Part shown: positions 24,601 through 37,500 of the stretch, piece after piece
Position numbering within the stretch: position 1 is the first letter of the stretch
Layout of the letters: every line of letters starts with the position of its first letter
DNA from: Distichodus sexfasciatus
Taxonomy: Eukaryota > Chordata > Actinopteri > Characiformes > Distichodontidae
Length of the DNA: 64,000 nt
Assembly: GCA_032718565.1 (NCBI GenBank)
Contig: JAVGVS010000012.1
Location: 2,986,450-3,050,449, forward strand
Reading direction: 5' to 3'
The notes under the pieces: generated by a model
What the model saw: the letters and a program-made list of their open reading frames with translations, nothing else
What the model was told of the DNA's origin: nothing
Databases searched by the model: none
Made by a program: the position numbers and the translations under genes

Positions 24601-25395
24601 TAAGGCTTTCTTGAGCTGGATTGTTTGATAACGTCATGTATTCCATGTTAGAACTTCAGCTATATGTCTAAGAAAGTTTATTCCCTGTTCTGCAGCTTCC
24701 CCCACTCCTGCAGGCCCATAAGTACTAGCTCGGTAAACATGAGCAGACATGGTCACCATTATCCCCACCCCACCTTTCCTCAGTGCTTAACACATTATTT
24801 CACCAGGGTAAAGGTGATAATAAATGTTTAGCTTTTATACTTTGTCTACAACACTACATCTGACTTTTCATATTCTTCTCTGCTGCCAATCTTTTGTATT
24901 CCTTTGTGAATTTTGATTGGCTTCGCCCATGCCTTTCTCATGCCTTGCCTTTCTAATATCAGAAAAGGAAAACAATTCACTCAGACTTAAAATTTTTGCC
25001 GTTCTTAAATAGTGCTATTGATTTAATTTACTTGTACGACGGACAATATTTCCCTGTAAGACACAACCAGCGCATCTCAGTCTGAATATTGTGCAGAAGG
25101 TAGTCTGTTTTTGTTATTTAATGCAAAATTTATACCTTTATACATGCTACATTTATTACATCTACATTTGCACGGTATATTACATTCATATAAGCGGGAA
25201 AGAACTGGAAAACATATTGATAGTAAGACTTTCTGAATTTCTGAGACAACCCCTAACTATTCTACGGGTTATTCCATATTTTCACATGAAAATATAACAT
25301 CTTGCTCTGAAGGCTGCGTTTTATGAAATGCCGAAACAACGTTAAGGCAGTTTAATATCGGGACTTTTATATTGAAATCAGGCCGAGTTGCACCG
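24601..25395. other. intergenic DNA before acad11
   Basis: AT-rich, with no gene or clear repeat. It leads into the acad11 promoter. Confidence 0.45.
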
Positions 25396-25403
25396 TGACG
25401 TCA
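25396..25403 (+). promoter_or_regulatory. acad11: perfect CRE palindrome (TGACGTCA) upstream of acad11
   Basis: The full 8-base cyclic-AMP response element consensus lies 45 bases before the acad11 start codon. CREB/ATF proteins bind this site best near transcription starts of CpG-containing promoters. Proximity to the start suggests the acad11 promoter is here; the binding itself is inferred. Confidence 0.5.
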
Positions 25404-25409
25404 GCACGC

Positions 25410-25448
25410 ATGGCGTGTACTGTAGTGTGTTCCTGCAGGTTGCAGTGA
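25410..25448 (+). promoter_or_regulatory. acad11: 12-codon uORF overlapping the acad11 start
   Basis: ATG at 25410 opens a frame of 12 codons whose TGA stop (25446-25448) shares a base with the acad11 ATG (TGATG). If transcripts begin upstream of 25410, ribosomes would have to terminate and reinitiate or leaky-scan. Alternatively, tgttcctgcag just before 25439 could be a 3' splice site, in which case this part is not transcribed as exon. Confidence 0.4.
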
Positions 25449-25572
25449 TGGAGGAGCAGACCACTCCTGTGCGTCAACAACACCAGTTTAATGCGCAGAA
25501 GCTGCAGCGCTATTTGGCAGCCAAGTTGCAAAATGTTTCCGAAAAAGCCACGCTGTCGGTGCGGCAGTACAG
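25448..25572 (+). CDS. acad11: acad11 coding exon 1
   Basis: ATG in a strong context (G at -3, G at +4). Encodes MEEQTTPVRQQHQFNAQKL through VRQY and ends two bases into a Ser codon at donor cag|gtaact. No in-frame ATG lies upstream before a stop. Confidence 0.88.
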
Positions 25573-28500
25573 GTAACTTAATATTCAAAGAGGTGTCGCC
25601 TTCACTGTGTTATGCTTCAAAACAGCAGATAAAGTTGCAAAAAGTTTGTCTTTTCTGCAGCTCTGGTCAGTCCAACCCGACTTTCTTGATCCAGACTGAG
25701 CACAAGAGCTTCGTGCTGAGGAAGAAGCCGCCGGGGCCGCTGCTACCCGGAGCCCACAAGGTGAACAGGAGTTCAGTGTTAAAATTACAGACCACACCAG
25801 TAACATTTTAGCAAGGCTGGTTGATTCAGAAACACTCTGTGATGCCGTGTGTACACTCTTCAGTGCGAACTTCTTACTCAGTTGGAATTAATCTCAATTA
25901 AACTGAACGGTGGACTTTGATACGCGAATTGCACAGTTGTCAAATTAAGTATGTCAAAGTGCGCTTGAAACTCGCCGCTAGAGAGAGACATTGCCAAAGA
26001 TATTCTTTATACTGGCATGGCTGTTAGAGCTGTAAAGTTCGATTCCGCTAAGATGATGTGTTGTTTCAGTGGACAGTGATTCGATATCAGTAAATAATTC
26101 CAGAATCTGCTGTGATCCGATTTCGATTCTGCTCTGTTCAGAAGCCAGAGATCAGTATGAGACAATATCATATGCTGATTTAACACATTCGCTTCCATTC
26201 ATATCGAATCACAAAAAGCAACCTGGCATTTTTTATTCCTGAGCTCAAACAAACATTAAAATGGGAAGCAATATTATATCTCTGTTCATGAATAATAGAT
26301 TTTCTGTTATGTATAAATAGTGTGACCAGACATCATCTTTTCCACTGACATGTCCTCTTTTTAAGACATTCTTGTGTTGGATTTGCATTGCGTTTCCCTG
26401 GGGCGTTCCCAAAGTGGTTACTTTGCTCTCCCCTACTCACTTCCACTTGCTTTTCTTATAGCCGTACTGTATAAATCGTGTGCACGTAAGTAGGAGGGGC
26501 ACGAAGTAACATGGCCATGCTGCCACATGCTTCGCCTCTCCCCGCCCCCAACCAAGTGTCCTCTTTTTCCCAAACATAAATCTGGTCACCCTAGTATAAA
26601 GCCACATTATAATATGATGTCTTAAAGTTTTTTTGCTGGTATAGTAATAAGAACAAAGGCGTTGATATTTCGTCATTCATTTTAGTGAAATGTGAGACTG
26701 TGCAATAAATATTAAAGTTTAGCGAAAAGTGTGAATTGATAGTTCTATGCTGGAGTGGACATAAGGGTGCAGTTTATGTTGTGTTACTTATAAAGTTAAA
26801 AGTTGTGTAAAATGTTCTGGCTTAGACGTTTTATGGCTGAAGGAAATATGCTCCAGAGTCTTTCTGTTTTGACCTCAAAGTTAAATATTTTAATGTGCTT
26901 GTTTATGAAATATGAGCAATTTTCAAATTTCCTAATTCCAAAAATGATCAGGACCAGACTGTCACCATCACGATGGCAGGGAGTATCAAAGAAAAATGGT
27001 TTGGCTTGTTGTGTGGAAGTTAAAAGATTTCTCACCATTAGTTGCATAAAAGCCTGGAGGTGGTGCTGTTATTCCTTCAGTTAAATTTCATTTGATTTCT
27101 TTAGCATTTTCTCAAAGCAGCTTTATATAGTGCCGTGTCCGAGTTGAAATGATTATGGTTGAAGAGATCTGTGAAGCATGAGGAATCATAGTACAGCAAG
27201 ATGTCTAGATCCTTAACTGCCTCTTGGCATACATCTAGTGAAGCAGGTCTCATATGAGAAACCAAAGAACTAAATAGATATTTAAGTACCTCATGTCAAA
27301 TGATATGTAATTTGGTGCATGTGTTGGCAACTTGGGTTAGTTGGTGGTGTAACGCTAGGGTGTTTGCGCCGTGATCAGAAACTTGCAGGTTTGAATCCAG
27401 GACCGGTAAAGTTACCACTGATGTACTCATGAGCAAGTTATCGTCCCCACTTGTTAGCTGCCCACTGTTCCTTCACGGATGGGTCAAATGCAGAGGTCAC
27501 ATTTTGTTGTGGTGCACTGTATGCTGTGCTGTGGTGTGTTCACAATGACAAATAATCACTCACTGTCACTATTGTCTCTGTTCTGTTTTGTGTGTGTGTG
27601 TAACAGGTAGATAGAGAGTATGCGGTACAAAAAGCGCTGCACTCTGCTGGTTTTCCTGTTCCTCAGCCGTTGCTGTACTGCTCCGCGCCGGATGTCATCG
27701 GCACAGCTTTTTACATAATGGAGCATGTGCAGGTCAGCTTGAGTCTTGGATGTAACAGACTTCATCACTTGCTATTCGTCCTCTGTCCATCTGTCCACTC
27801 TAGAACCCGACTGAAAGAGGATTTTTAAAGATCTGATAGCAACTCCAGTGTCTTGGGTTCTTTCAGAGGAACAAAATATAAACTAAAAATGTCTCTAAGA
27901 CATTGTCTCTATTCTATTTGTGTAGTTATGTAAGAGTCCGTAGCAAGATGCTTGGGGAAGTTGGTGGCGTAACAGTTAGGGTGTTCGCCCTGTGATTCGA
28001 AGGTTGCCAGTTTGAGTCCCGGACTAGTTAAGGTACCACTGAGGTACTCATGAGCAAGGTACTGTCTCCAAGCACTGCTCCCCGATCGCTGCCCATGTCA
28101 GCTGCCCACTGCTCATTCATGGATGGGTCAAATAAAAAATATTCACTCACTCACTCACTTGTTAGTCTTTTTTTTTTTTTAAATCTTATCACAGCTAAAC
28201 TTTTTGAGGCTCGGAAATGTTGAAAGGTCTGATATAACCCCGGGTGTACAAGAGCTGGGAAAACTTCTCTTTGCCTTATTACATCTGTGTCTCACAGGGC
28301 CGAATTTTCCGGGACCCGAGGCTGCCAGGCGTGAGTCCGGCGGAACGTGGAGCTCTGTATGTAGCTGCCACGGAGGTGCTAGCCAGACTTCACTCCCTCA
28401 GCGTCACCACACTCGGCCTCCTGGGATATGGGAAGGGGGCGGGTTACTGCAGGAGACAAGTGAGCTCTCAGTTTGGAGACGTTCTGTAAATGAAACACAA

Positions 28501-31500
28501 CAGCTACAGTTAACACTTGCCAGAATGGTTAATTTAAGCCATATTTGCAGTGCTTTTCTCTGTTATTTAAGGAGAAGCTTTCATGTAATATTTGCTTCTA
28601 ATAAACTGATTGGTCTGATCTAAATCTAGATCTTTGTTCTGCCAGATCTGTGCAGAATGAACTATGGCTAATTAATACCTAAACAAATCGGACTTAATGA
28701 TTCTACATTTTGACCAAAACTCTTATTAACAAATGAATTTAGTGTTTACCAGTTCAGTCCCTACCACCTTTATCTGAACACTTAGGAATCCATTTCGTCT
28801 TTAAAGGAGCAATCAGCAGTTTTCCTACTTTTGAGTTGGCCCCTTAACTTTTAAACTACCCCATCGGCACTTCTCTGGTTTATATATAATGTATTATAAT
28901 TGTTATTTTTTAGGAATTCACGTCAGTTTCTTTTTAATTTTTTACATGTTAACTAAATATATATTTGAAGCTGTTTTTTCACATCTCAAAAGAACCCTTT
29001 TGCATAGTGTACACTGCAAGTGTTTTAGACAGAAATCTGTTCTTTCTTCTAGGTGTCGACCTGGACAAAGCAGTATAGAGCCTCGGCCCACAGAAGCATT
29101 CCGGCCATGGACCTGCTCTCTGAGTGGCTGAGCAACAACTTGCCCTCCAGTGATGACGAAGTGGCTCTCGTTCACGGTGACTTTAGAATTGACAACCTGA
29201 TATACCATCCCACAGAGGTACAAAACTCAAAGGCCATTTCACAACACAAATCTGTTTCTATGGGCATTTGTCTAAAGAGAATAATCATTGTGGGGTCACA
29301 TTTCAGGTCACCTACATTACACAGAAGAGCAGCTGAAAAGGCCCTAAATCTTACACTAGAAGTCTTTTTCAGACTCTTCCTTTCATTTGATTGTTATCTC
29401 CGTTTTGGGACCTTTGGGATACCGGGCCATTTATTTGGACTTGGAAGAGCTGCTGACTTTAAATTATATGAGAAAGATTTCCTCATAAAGTGGTTCTATC
29501 TCATCATGTGTAATTGTGGGTCTATAACACTGAATTCTTTCAGTCAGCATGAATATCTTTTATGGTGGTTAGATGGTAGTATCTTTCTAAACAATAAAAA
29601 GCAAAATAGTGAAGGATTTTCTCCTTATATTAACATTTTAAATAGTCTTATAAAACACTGGGCCTCATTGACCAACCGTTTTGTGTTTTGAGTGTTCTCA
29701 AAACCCACAAAGATTTTTACATTCTCCAATGTTATTTAAGATTTGTTCCTAGAGAAGAAAACAGTCCACAACTGCTGAAGATAACTGTTAAAAAAAATCG
29801 TTGAATCCATGTTTGTGTAAAACATTCGTTTTTTTTTTTTTAAGTTTACCATTTTGTAATACTCCTGTAATACTATACTTTATAAATGTCTTAACTTTTT
29901 AAAGAACAAATTGATGAAAAAACCATAAGAAAACATTGTTGAATGAGGCCAATTGAGCCCTTTTATTTTGTGCTTCTGCCCCTTTAATCAGGATTCTACA
30001 TTATGCAGTTAAAGATGCTGTAAAATGTAGAATCCTGATTACATCTGGATTAAGGGGGCTGTCATTAGGATTCTACATTTTACAGCATCTTTAATTACAT
30101 CTCCCTTTTATCCAGATTTAATACAGGTGGCACAGTGGTAGAGTGAGGGTTAGGATTGTAGTCTTGTGGTCTTGTGGTCTTGTGTCACAGGTTCAAATCT
30201 CGGACTTGTAAAAACGCCACTGAAGTAGCCGTGACCAAAGTATCAACTAGGGTTGCACCGATACCATTAAAATACTCGTACTCGTAAACAAATTGCCAAT
30301 ACCACGCACCGATACCACTCAGTGGTATTTCACTACTACCAGAAACTGGTCGTAGTCGGCGGATGTAATTTGTTGTCCTACCTGACTTCAGTGTCTAGGG
30401 GGAGACAGCCATCCAGAAACTTGGGTTCAGAGGTCCTGTCCACAAGCTCGTGTGAAATCCAGGGCTCCAGATGGCGACTACATTGTTTGTCAGTGTGACT
30501 AGATTTTTTATTTTCCAAGTAGTTTGTTCTTTCCAGTCGCCAATGGCAACCGTCTCTCTCAAGCCAAGGAATTTATTTATTAATTTTTTTAAGAAGCAAG
30601 AAATGGCTTTTAATTATGCGTAGATACTCTCAGCCCCAGCGTTCCGTTCAACTTCTAGAACAGCGCTTTGCTCGTCAGTATCACTTCTCTCTTGCTAGCC
30701 AATCAAAATCGAGGAAGCGTTAATCATAATGTAAATATAGGCCAGGCTCCTAACTTCTTTCATTTGTCCGGAGCCCTGAATGTGTCAACAGAGTAAGTTT
30801 TGCTGACTTTTAAGTTGCCTGTGTTAACTATGCAGTACATTTCATTTCATTTATCTGCTTATATTTACATTTTGTCTAATGTGATGACACTTTTTTGTTG
30901 CAACCAGAAAGATCTGTTTATTTTTGGCGTGGAATAGCCTTGTGTTAATGATTTGATATTTAGCCTTATTATAGCCTTATTATAATCTGCAAAGGAGAAA
31001 ATAAAATCTGCCTCCAAATTAATTACATCTAAGAATCTAAGAAGTATCGGTACTTGGTACTCGGTACTCGGTACTCGGTATCGGCAAGTACACAAATAAA
31101 AATACTCGTACTCGTATCGGTCTGTAAGGAAGTGGTATCGGTGCATCCCTAGTATCAACCCTAAACACAGCTCTCTGAGCTGCCCACAATTTGTCTGTAA
31201 TGTCAAATAATCTCTTGCAAGCATATTTTCTGTTGCTAAGTTTAATGATGTAGTTAAGTTATTTTCTGAACAAATGACCTGCGGTATTCATATTTTTCCC
31301 CTCTCTGTACAGGCCCGTGTGATAGCCGTGCTGGACTGGGAGTTGTCAACCACTGGACAGCCGCTTGCAGACCTGGCGTACTTCCTCATGCCCCACTACT
31401 GCCCCTCCGGCCTGGGGGCCATCAGCAATTTGGGAGGAGTTACTGGGATCGAGGGTGGGGCATCTCAGTATATACCCGGGTCTAGAGTGAATGTAAACCT

Positions 31501-34500
31501 CACTGTTAATCAAAATATGTCACTATGTTGTGTTGTCACTATCCTTTAGCTTATGCCCTTATCTTCAGAAACATTATTAGACTTCCCATAAGCATGCTAG
31601 AAGTTAGCACGAGTTCTGCATCAGTGAATAAGCATGAGAAAACATTATCACTTCATTCAGCATGGTTCCTACGAGCTGCAGTGTCTAGCATCAAGCACTA
31701 GATATTAGCCCTAACTGCTTGTGAGTTCTGTGTATTAGCAGTTCTCATCATTATTTCTTCTTTTTATTACCACTTTTTTCTTTTTTCTTTTTTTACATTT
31801 AACTACTTCCACAATTTTTGTTGTAGAGACACTATTCATTGCTTGTATTCTCTTTCTCATATTTTAACAGCATCCCTTTTTTCATCCCTTTTTACTCAGG
31901 TGATGTTGCAAAGTGTGGTTAGATTTTTTAAAGACTTAAATGGCTAAATGTTCACACTGCAGATGTGATATGACCTTTGAATTTAATGGAGCAGCTTTAT
32001 TTCTCCCTTTTCACTTTTCTTTAATCTGAAAATGTTAAGCTGCTGCAGTATTGCCATTTTGGTGGGCAAGATTAATCTAGGGCTGAAATGATTATTTGAA
32101 TAATTCGATTACAAAAAATGATCTTTTTTTCTAGAATCGAAGCTTCGTTTGATTTATTTCACTCACTAGAGCATGCTCCGCTTGTGTTTCACACGAACAC
32201 TTATTAGTAACGCACAACATTTTCAGTGACGTGGTCAAGGCATGACCCGATCCCTCTGTATGGGAATGTATTTGTGAGTAATTCTAAGCACAAAAACACA
32301 AGTAAATGCATAAACACGCATAAATGGTATTTTATGTAAAGATATCTGCTGTGTTTATGAGCGCACGCTCCTCCATTACAACGCCAGCACTCGCTAAAAC
32401 GCTATAGTTCAGTCAAATATTCCACTTTATAAAAGACAAAACTCATATTTTAGCTGATAAATAACAACCAGGGCTCTACTCACAATACAGCCATTTATTC
32501 ATATTTTCAGTCTTTATTCCGGAATGTGCGTCCGTGGTATTACTGTGACGCAGCTCCGAGTGGCTCGCGGAGGATTGTGGGAAATGTAACTCTCTCCGAG
32601 AAATGCCAAAAGCAGTTTATTTTATAGGCCAAAACGAGTCCAAAGTCGCTCAAAATGACCCACAACTTAAGTATTTCTTTTCTTTTTTCAGGTTCATAAT
32701 GTTAGATGAACAATCAATGATTGAAAAAAGCGCTAGAATATTCAATTACCAATAGAATCGATAGCTGCAGCACCAGATTAATGTGCGCACTTTCTCTCTC
32801 ATTTCCCTTTTTAACACAGTTTTTGGCACCTTTCTCCTTTCGCAGTTTTTCAGCGTAATACTCTTTAAAAAAAAAAAAAAAACTTTTTTAGACTTTCTTT
32901 CTCCTTTTACCCTTTTTACCTCTTTATTCCATTCTACTTTTTTCAGCACAAAGAAGTCCTGCAGTGTCTCCCCCTCGAGTTGGGATTAGCATTAGTCAGT
33001 GGTAATAATTTATGAAGAACTCTGTAAACAAACCATCTGGTCTCTTTTTTTCCCTACAGGCGTTCCTCCTCCAGAAGACCTGATCTCCATCTACTGCCGC
33101 TGTCGCGGAATCCATTCTGCCCTTCCACATCAGAACTTTTTTATCGCACTGGCTATGTTCAAAATGGCCTGTATCGCACAGGTACACGGAGTCCTGCCGG
33201 TTCATGTTCAGTTCACACACGCCATCTTTAGCCGCCTTCTCCTATTTCACTTAGATAGGATTAAAGATTAACTATCTTTGTGGGGACATTACATAGACTT
33301 CCATAATGACTGTAGTTATACAGTATAATTCTACAGCTAATTCTAACCCTAAACCACATTTTTATTTAAAATCATTTTTGAGCGAGATCATGCATAACCT
33401 CTTTAACTTGAAAACCACACAAACTCTCAGACAAGCACCCACACTGTAAAAATGCACATATGGGCAGAAAAGCATTTCCAGTTTTTTTATCGAGAGAGAA
33501 AACTGCAAACTCCTAGACTGTGCTTTTTTCTTTTAACTGCTAGTGTAATATGATACATATATCTTTGCATGAGTTTTTGCAGAACAAATACAGACTCAGG
33601 AAACCGCAAGTTATGTTAAAAATCAAACATAATAAAAAAGATCAAAAATAATGGGCCTCATTCACATTTTTATTTAGATTTGTCCTTTAAAACGTTGGCA
33701 TTGTGAATAATTAATTTAATGCAAATATCTATAAACTAATACAAAAAATGCTCCAAGTACCCAGTGCTGCACAATGGGAGTGGTGCACCGTCACACCACA
33801 CTCAGACTGCTTACTCTTGAGTGCTGGTCCCTGGGACAACCCCTGGATTATATCATAATGACATTGTGGATTTTTCAGCTATGTTTCTAGTTAAAATTTC
33901 TAGTTGAAAAGAACATCCCGGTAGCAACTGTAGCTGCACAATCTGCGGCCCATGCCCAATCTGCATGCAATGTGAAGTAATGTAGCACAATTGATGGGCT
34001 GCTCCTGACGCATCGAGATATCTTATCGAAACGAATCCTTGACCTAATAATCGCAATCGAATCGTGAGACCACTGAAGGCCATTGAAGAACAAGAAATTT
34101 CTTCCTAATATCAGTTGTTGAATGAGGCCCACTGATTTTAGTTATTGAGATTACGGTTAAATGTATGGTAAAGTTTAGAAGAATTGGCTTGTTTAGAACA
34201 TTACACGAGTCTTGAGCCAATCCTCATTTCTTGACTTTAAAGGTCCAGACACACAGTGCACCACAATGAAATGTGACCTCTGCATGTAACCGTCTGTAAA
34301 GGAACAGCAGACAGCTGATGGACAGCACCCAGGGAGCAGTGCTTGGGCATGCCTATGAGTACCTCAGTGTAGTACCCTAACTGTAACGCTACCAACTGCC
34401 CGTGTTGCAGAAAATTCACTGTACCTATTGTCTCATTTTTCTAGCAAAACATGAGGAAATCAAGGGTGGCCAAAGACTTTTACACAGTACATGTATATTA

Positions 34501-37500
34501 TGTGATGATGCAGGATCTTGCATTATTACACGATAACTTTAGTGTTATTAGATTAGAGAATAGATCAACATTAGTGTTATTAGATTAGAGAATAGATCAA
34601 CATTAGTGTTTTCTTGTACCTCACAAAAAGATATCAAGTCGTGTATTTTTGTGTTTTGCAGGGAGTGTATGCGAGGTATTTGCTGGGGAATGCCAGCGCT
34701 CCTAACGCTGCTGACTTTGGGGACACTGTGGAGCCTTTAGCCCAGCTGGCTCTCAACATCGCACACAGGTCAGAACATTCACACACTCCCATCTGTGCCT
34801 TTAAGCAACACAACAATATGGACACAGTCTGTGAGATTCCAAATCTTGTTGCAGAATCACTTATAACCTTGTACGTCATGGCTTGAAATTTGATGTGAAA
34901 AATCAGAAGCCTGATGCTTGATGCATCCTATTTATACTTGATTTGTGTGTGTGTGTGTTCTTTGATTGTGAGATCATCATGTTATTGTTGGGTCTGTTTT
35001 GTTTACAGCTCTTCATCACGGGTTCCGGTTGCTCAGCTGTCCTTCCTCCAGTCTCCTAAAGGTCACGCTGTCCTGCAGCAGGTCAAGCAGTTCATGAGAC
35101 AGCACGTCCTGCCAGCTCAGCAGGTCAGCTCAAGGCTCATCTCAGTAGCAACCTGAAATGCTGAGCATGTTTCACAACTTGGATATTCAGATAGATATTC
35201 CGATTTTATTAATATCAGTTGGTTGCATCATTTAGCATAAATGTAATAGTAATTAATATTAATTTAAGCACAATTTTATACTGTGCCACTAGTTTGTCTC
35301 TAATCTGAGGTCACAGGTCAGATTTTTGCCTCATCTTTCTTATTCCTAATTCAGAAATAGTTGTGACAGTGCTTGCTAGAAGTAGTACATCAAAAAAGAA
35401 CCAAAAATAGGGCTCAAAATATTTAGAATGATGGTGTAAGGTAAGGCACCCTGCCATAAAAAATGTTTTGTTAGATCAAGTTGTGTTGAAAAACAGACTT
35501 GTGGCATATTTAATCTAGACAGTTCAAAGATGAAATACTTTCTTTGGCCCTGTTCCCTGAGTTGGATCAGCTTTACAGGTTGCATGCTGAGTATCCCTCC
35601 CTTAGATATTTGGATTTGCCTGTACTGTACTTTGGGATAAATGGCTGCATCCAAAATTCTGCTCCTCATCGCACTTGAACAGTGTGTACTGTGTGTGTTT
35701 CAGCAAATGAACGAGTACTACACCAAGCATGCTGATGGCCCAGAGAGATGGGAAACGCCTCCTGTGCTAAATATGTTAAAGGTGAATAAAAGCTTCGCCC
35801 ACATACTGCATGTGCTTATCTGTGTGTGTTCTTTGATGACATCAGGATGATTCCTGTAGGATTTGTCCTGAATGGTTGAATGATTTAGACTTTGTTACTA
35901 AATTGTGACTTGAGATTGTGATATGCTATTTTGTGTGTGCTGGCATTTTTTGTGTGTGGTTTAAAAGTTAAGTTTAGGATGAGACTGTCTCTGTAGTTAA
36001 GGGTAGGATATTATGGTAAAGTTGAGGTAGGATTTGATTTCGAGTAGTTTTAAAGTTGTAATACAGATATAACTAGGTTTAGGTTTAAGGTTGGTCAAGT
36101 TTAGGATTAGAATTAGATTATGACTAGCTTTATGGTTAAGATTATATTTAAGTTTAGAGTTATGTGATTTTGATTAGGATAGATTTAACGTTAGGTTTTT
36201 GGTTAGGATCAGATTATGGTTAAATTTAGTGTAAGACTTAGATTATAATTCAGTTTGTATAAGGAATAGAATGACTGGGTTTAGGTTTAGGGCTATAATA
36301 TAACTAAATTTATGATGAGAATTAGATTATGATTAAGTTTAAGGTTAAGATTAGATTACAATGTTGATTAGAATTAGCATATGACTAAATGAAGCGTAGG
36401 ATTTATGATAAATGTGAAGGTAAGGCTTAGTTAATGTTTAGGACTAGGATTCGATTATAAGTCAATTTAATTTTAGGCTAATATTAGATTGCTGTTAGGT
36501 TTAAGATTGTTACTGGATTAGAGGAGAAGTAGATTATGGTTAAGGAGTAGTTTTAACTGGGTGTGGTGTGAGTATCTCAGGGTTTTTAATTAGGATTAGA
36601 AATAGGACTACGTTTCAGGTTAGGATTAAGCTACGTTCACACTGCCAGCCACATCGTTCAATTCCGATTCCGATCTTGACGGTTCACATTCACAACTACA
36701 AGTGACCTGTATCTGACTGTAATGTGAACGCATCGGTCCTCCGAAACGTCACGCATGCGCACATTGACACGTTTTTACACGGGTCAGCTACGTCACCAAC
36801 AACAAAACACGTCATATCTGTGGGACGACTCATGGCATTAAAAATTGAGGCGTTAGTAGCTCACGCATGTATCGCGCTTTGCTCTAGAGGACGACAAACC
36901 GTGAATCAGCTGTACATGAGCAGGTCGAAAAGTGAAAAAAGTCAGGCGGCTAGCATTTTCTGTTATCGCAGCTCTCCTCCATTTTTACCTTCCCGTGCTG
37001 CCGGTGCAGGCTGATGATGTCAGCGCATGCATATAAGCAAAAAGCCACGAGTTCCGATCTGAGCGTTCACATTCAGGTCGCATGGCCGCGAATCGGATAT
37101 GTATCGGATTTAGTACCACATATGAAAGTGACACAAATCTGATTTGAAAATATCAGATTTGCGTGTCCACACAGCCCTGAAAAGATCAGATGCGTGTCAC
37201 ATTAAGGCAAAAAATCCGATTTGGGTCACTTCAGCATGGCAGTGTGAACGTAGCCTTAGATTATGACTGGGAGAGAGTACGATGTAAAACAGTGGAATGA
37301 CTGTGTAGTGTGCGTCATACTAAGACTCTGTGTATGTGGGTGTATTTAGATGAAAGCCCGCTCTGCAGGCTTGTGGAATCTCTTCCTGCCCGCTGTGAGT
37401 GGACTGTCTCAGGTGGACTATTCGTACATCGCTGAGGAAACCGGACGCTGCGTCTACGGGCCGGAGGTCTTTAACTGTCAGGCACCAGGTCTGTTAACCA

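Noticed and set aside
29218..29691. Extension of the acad11 exon 5 frame to 212 codons
   Set aside because: It reads through a good donor into the intron; homology to ACAD11 stops exactly at 29217.
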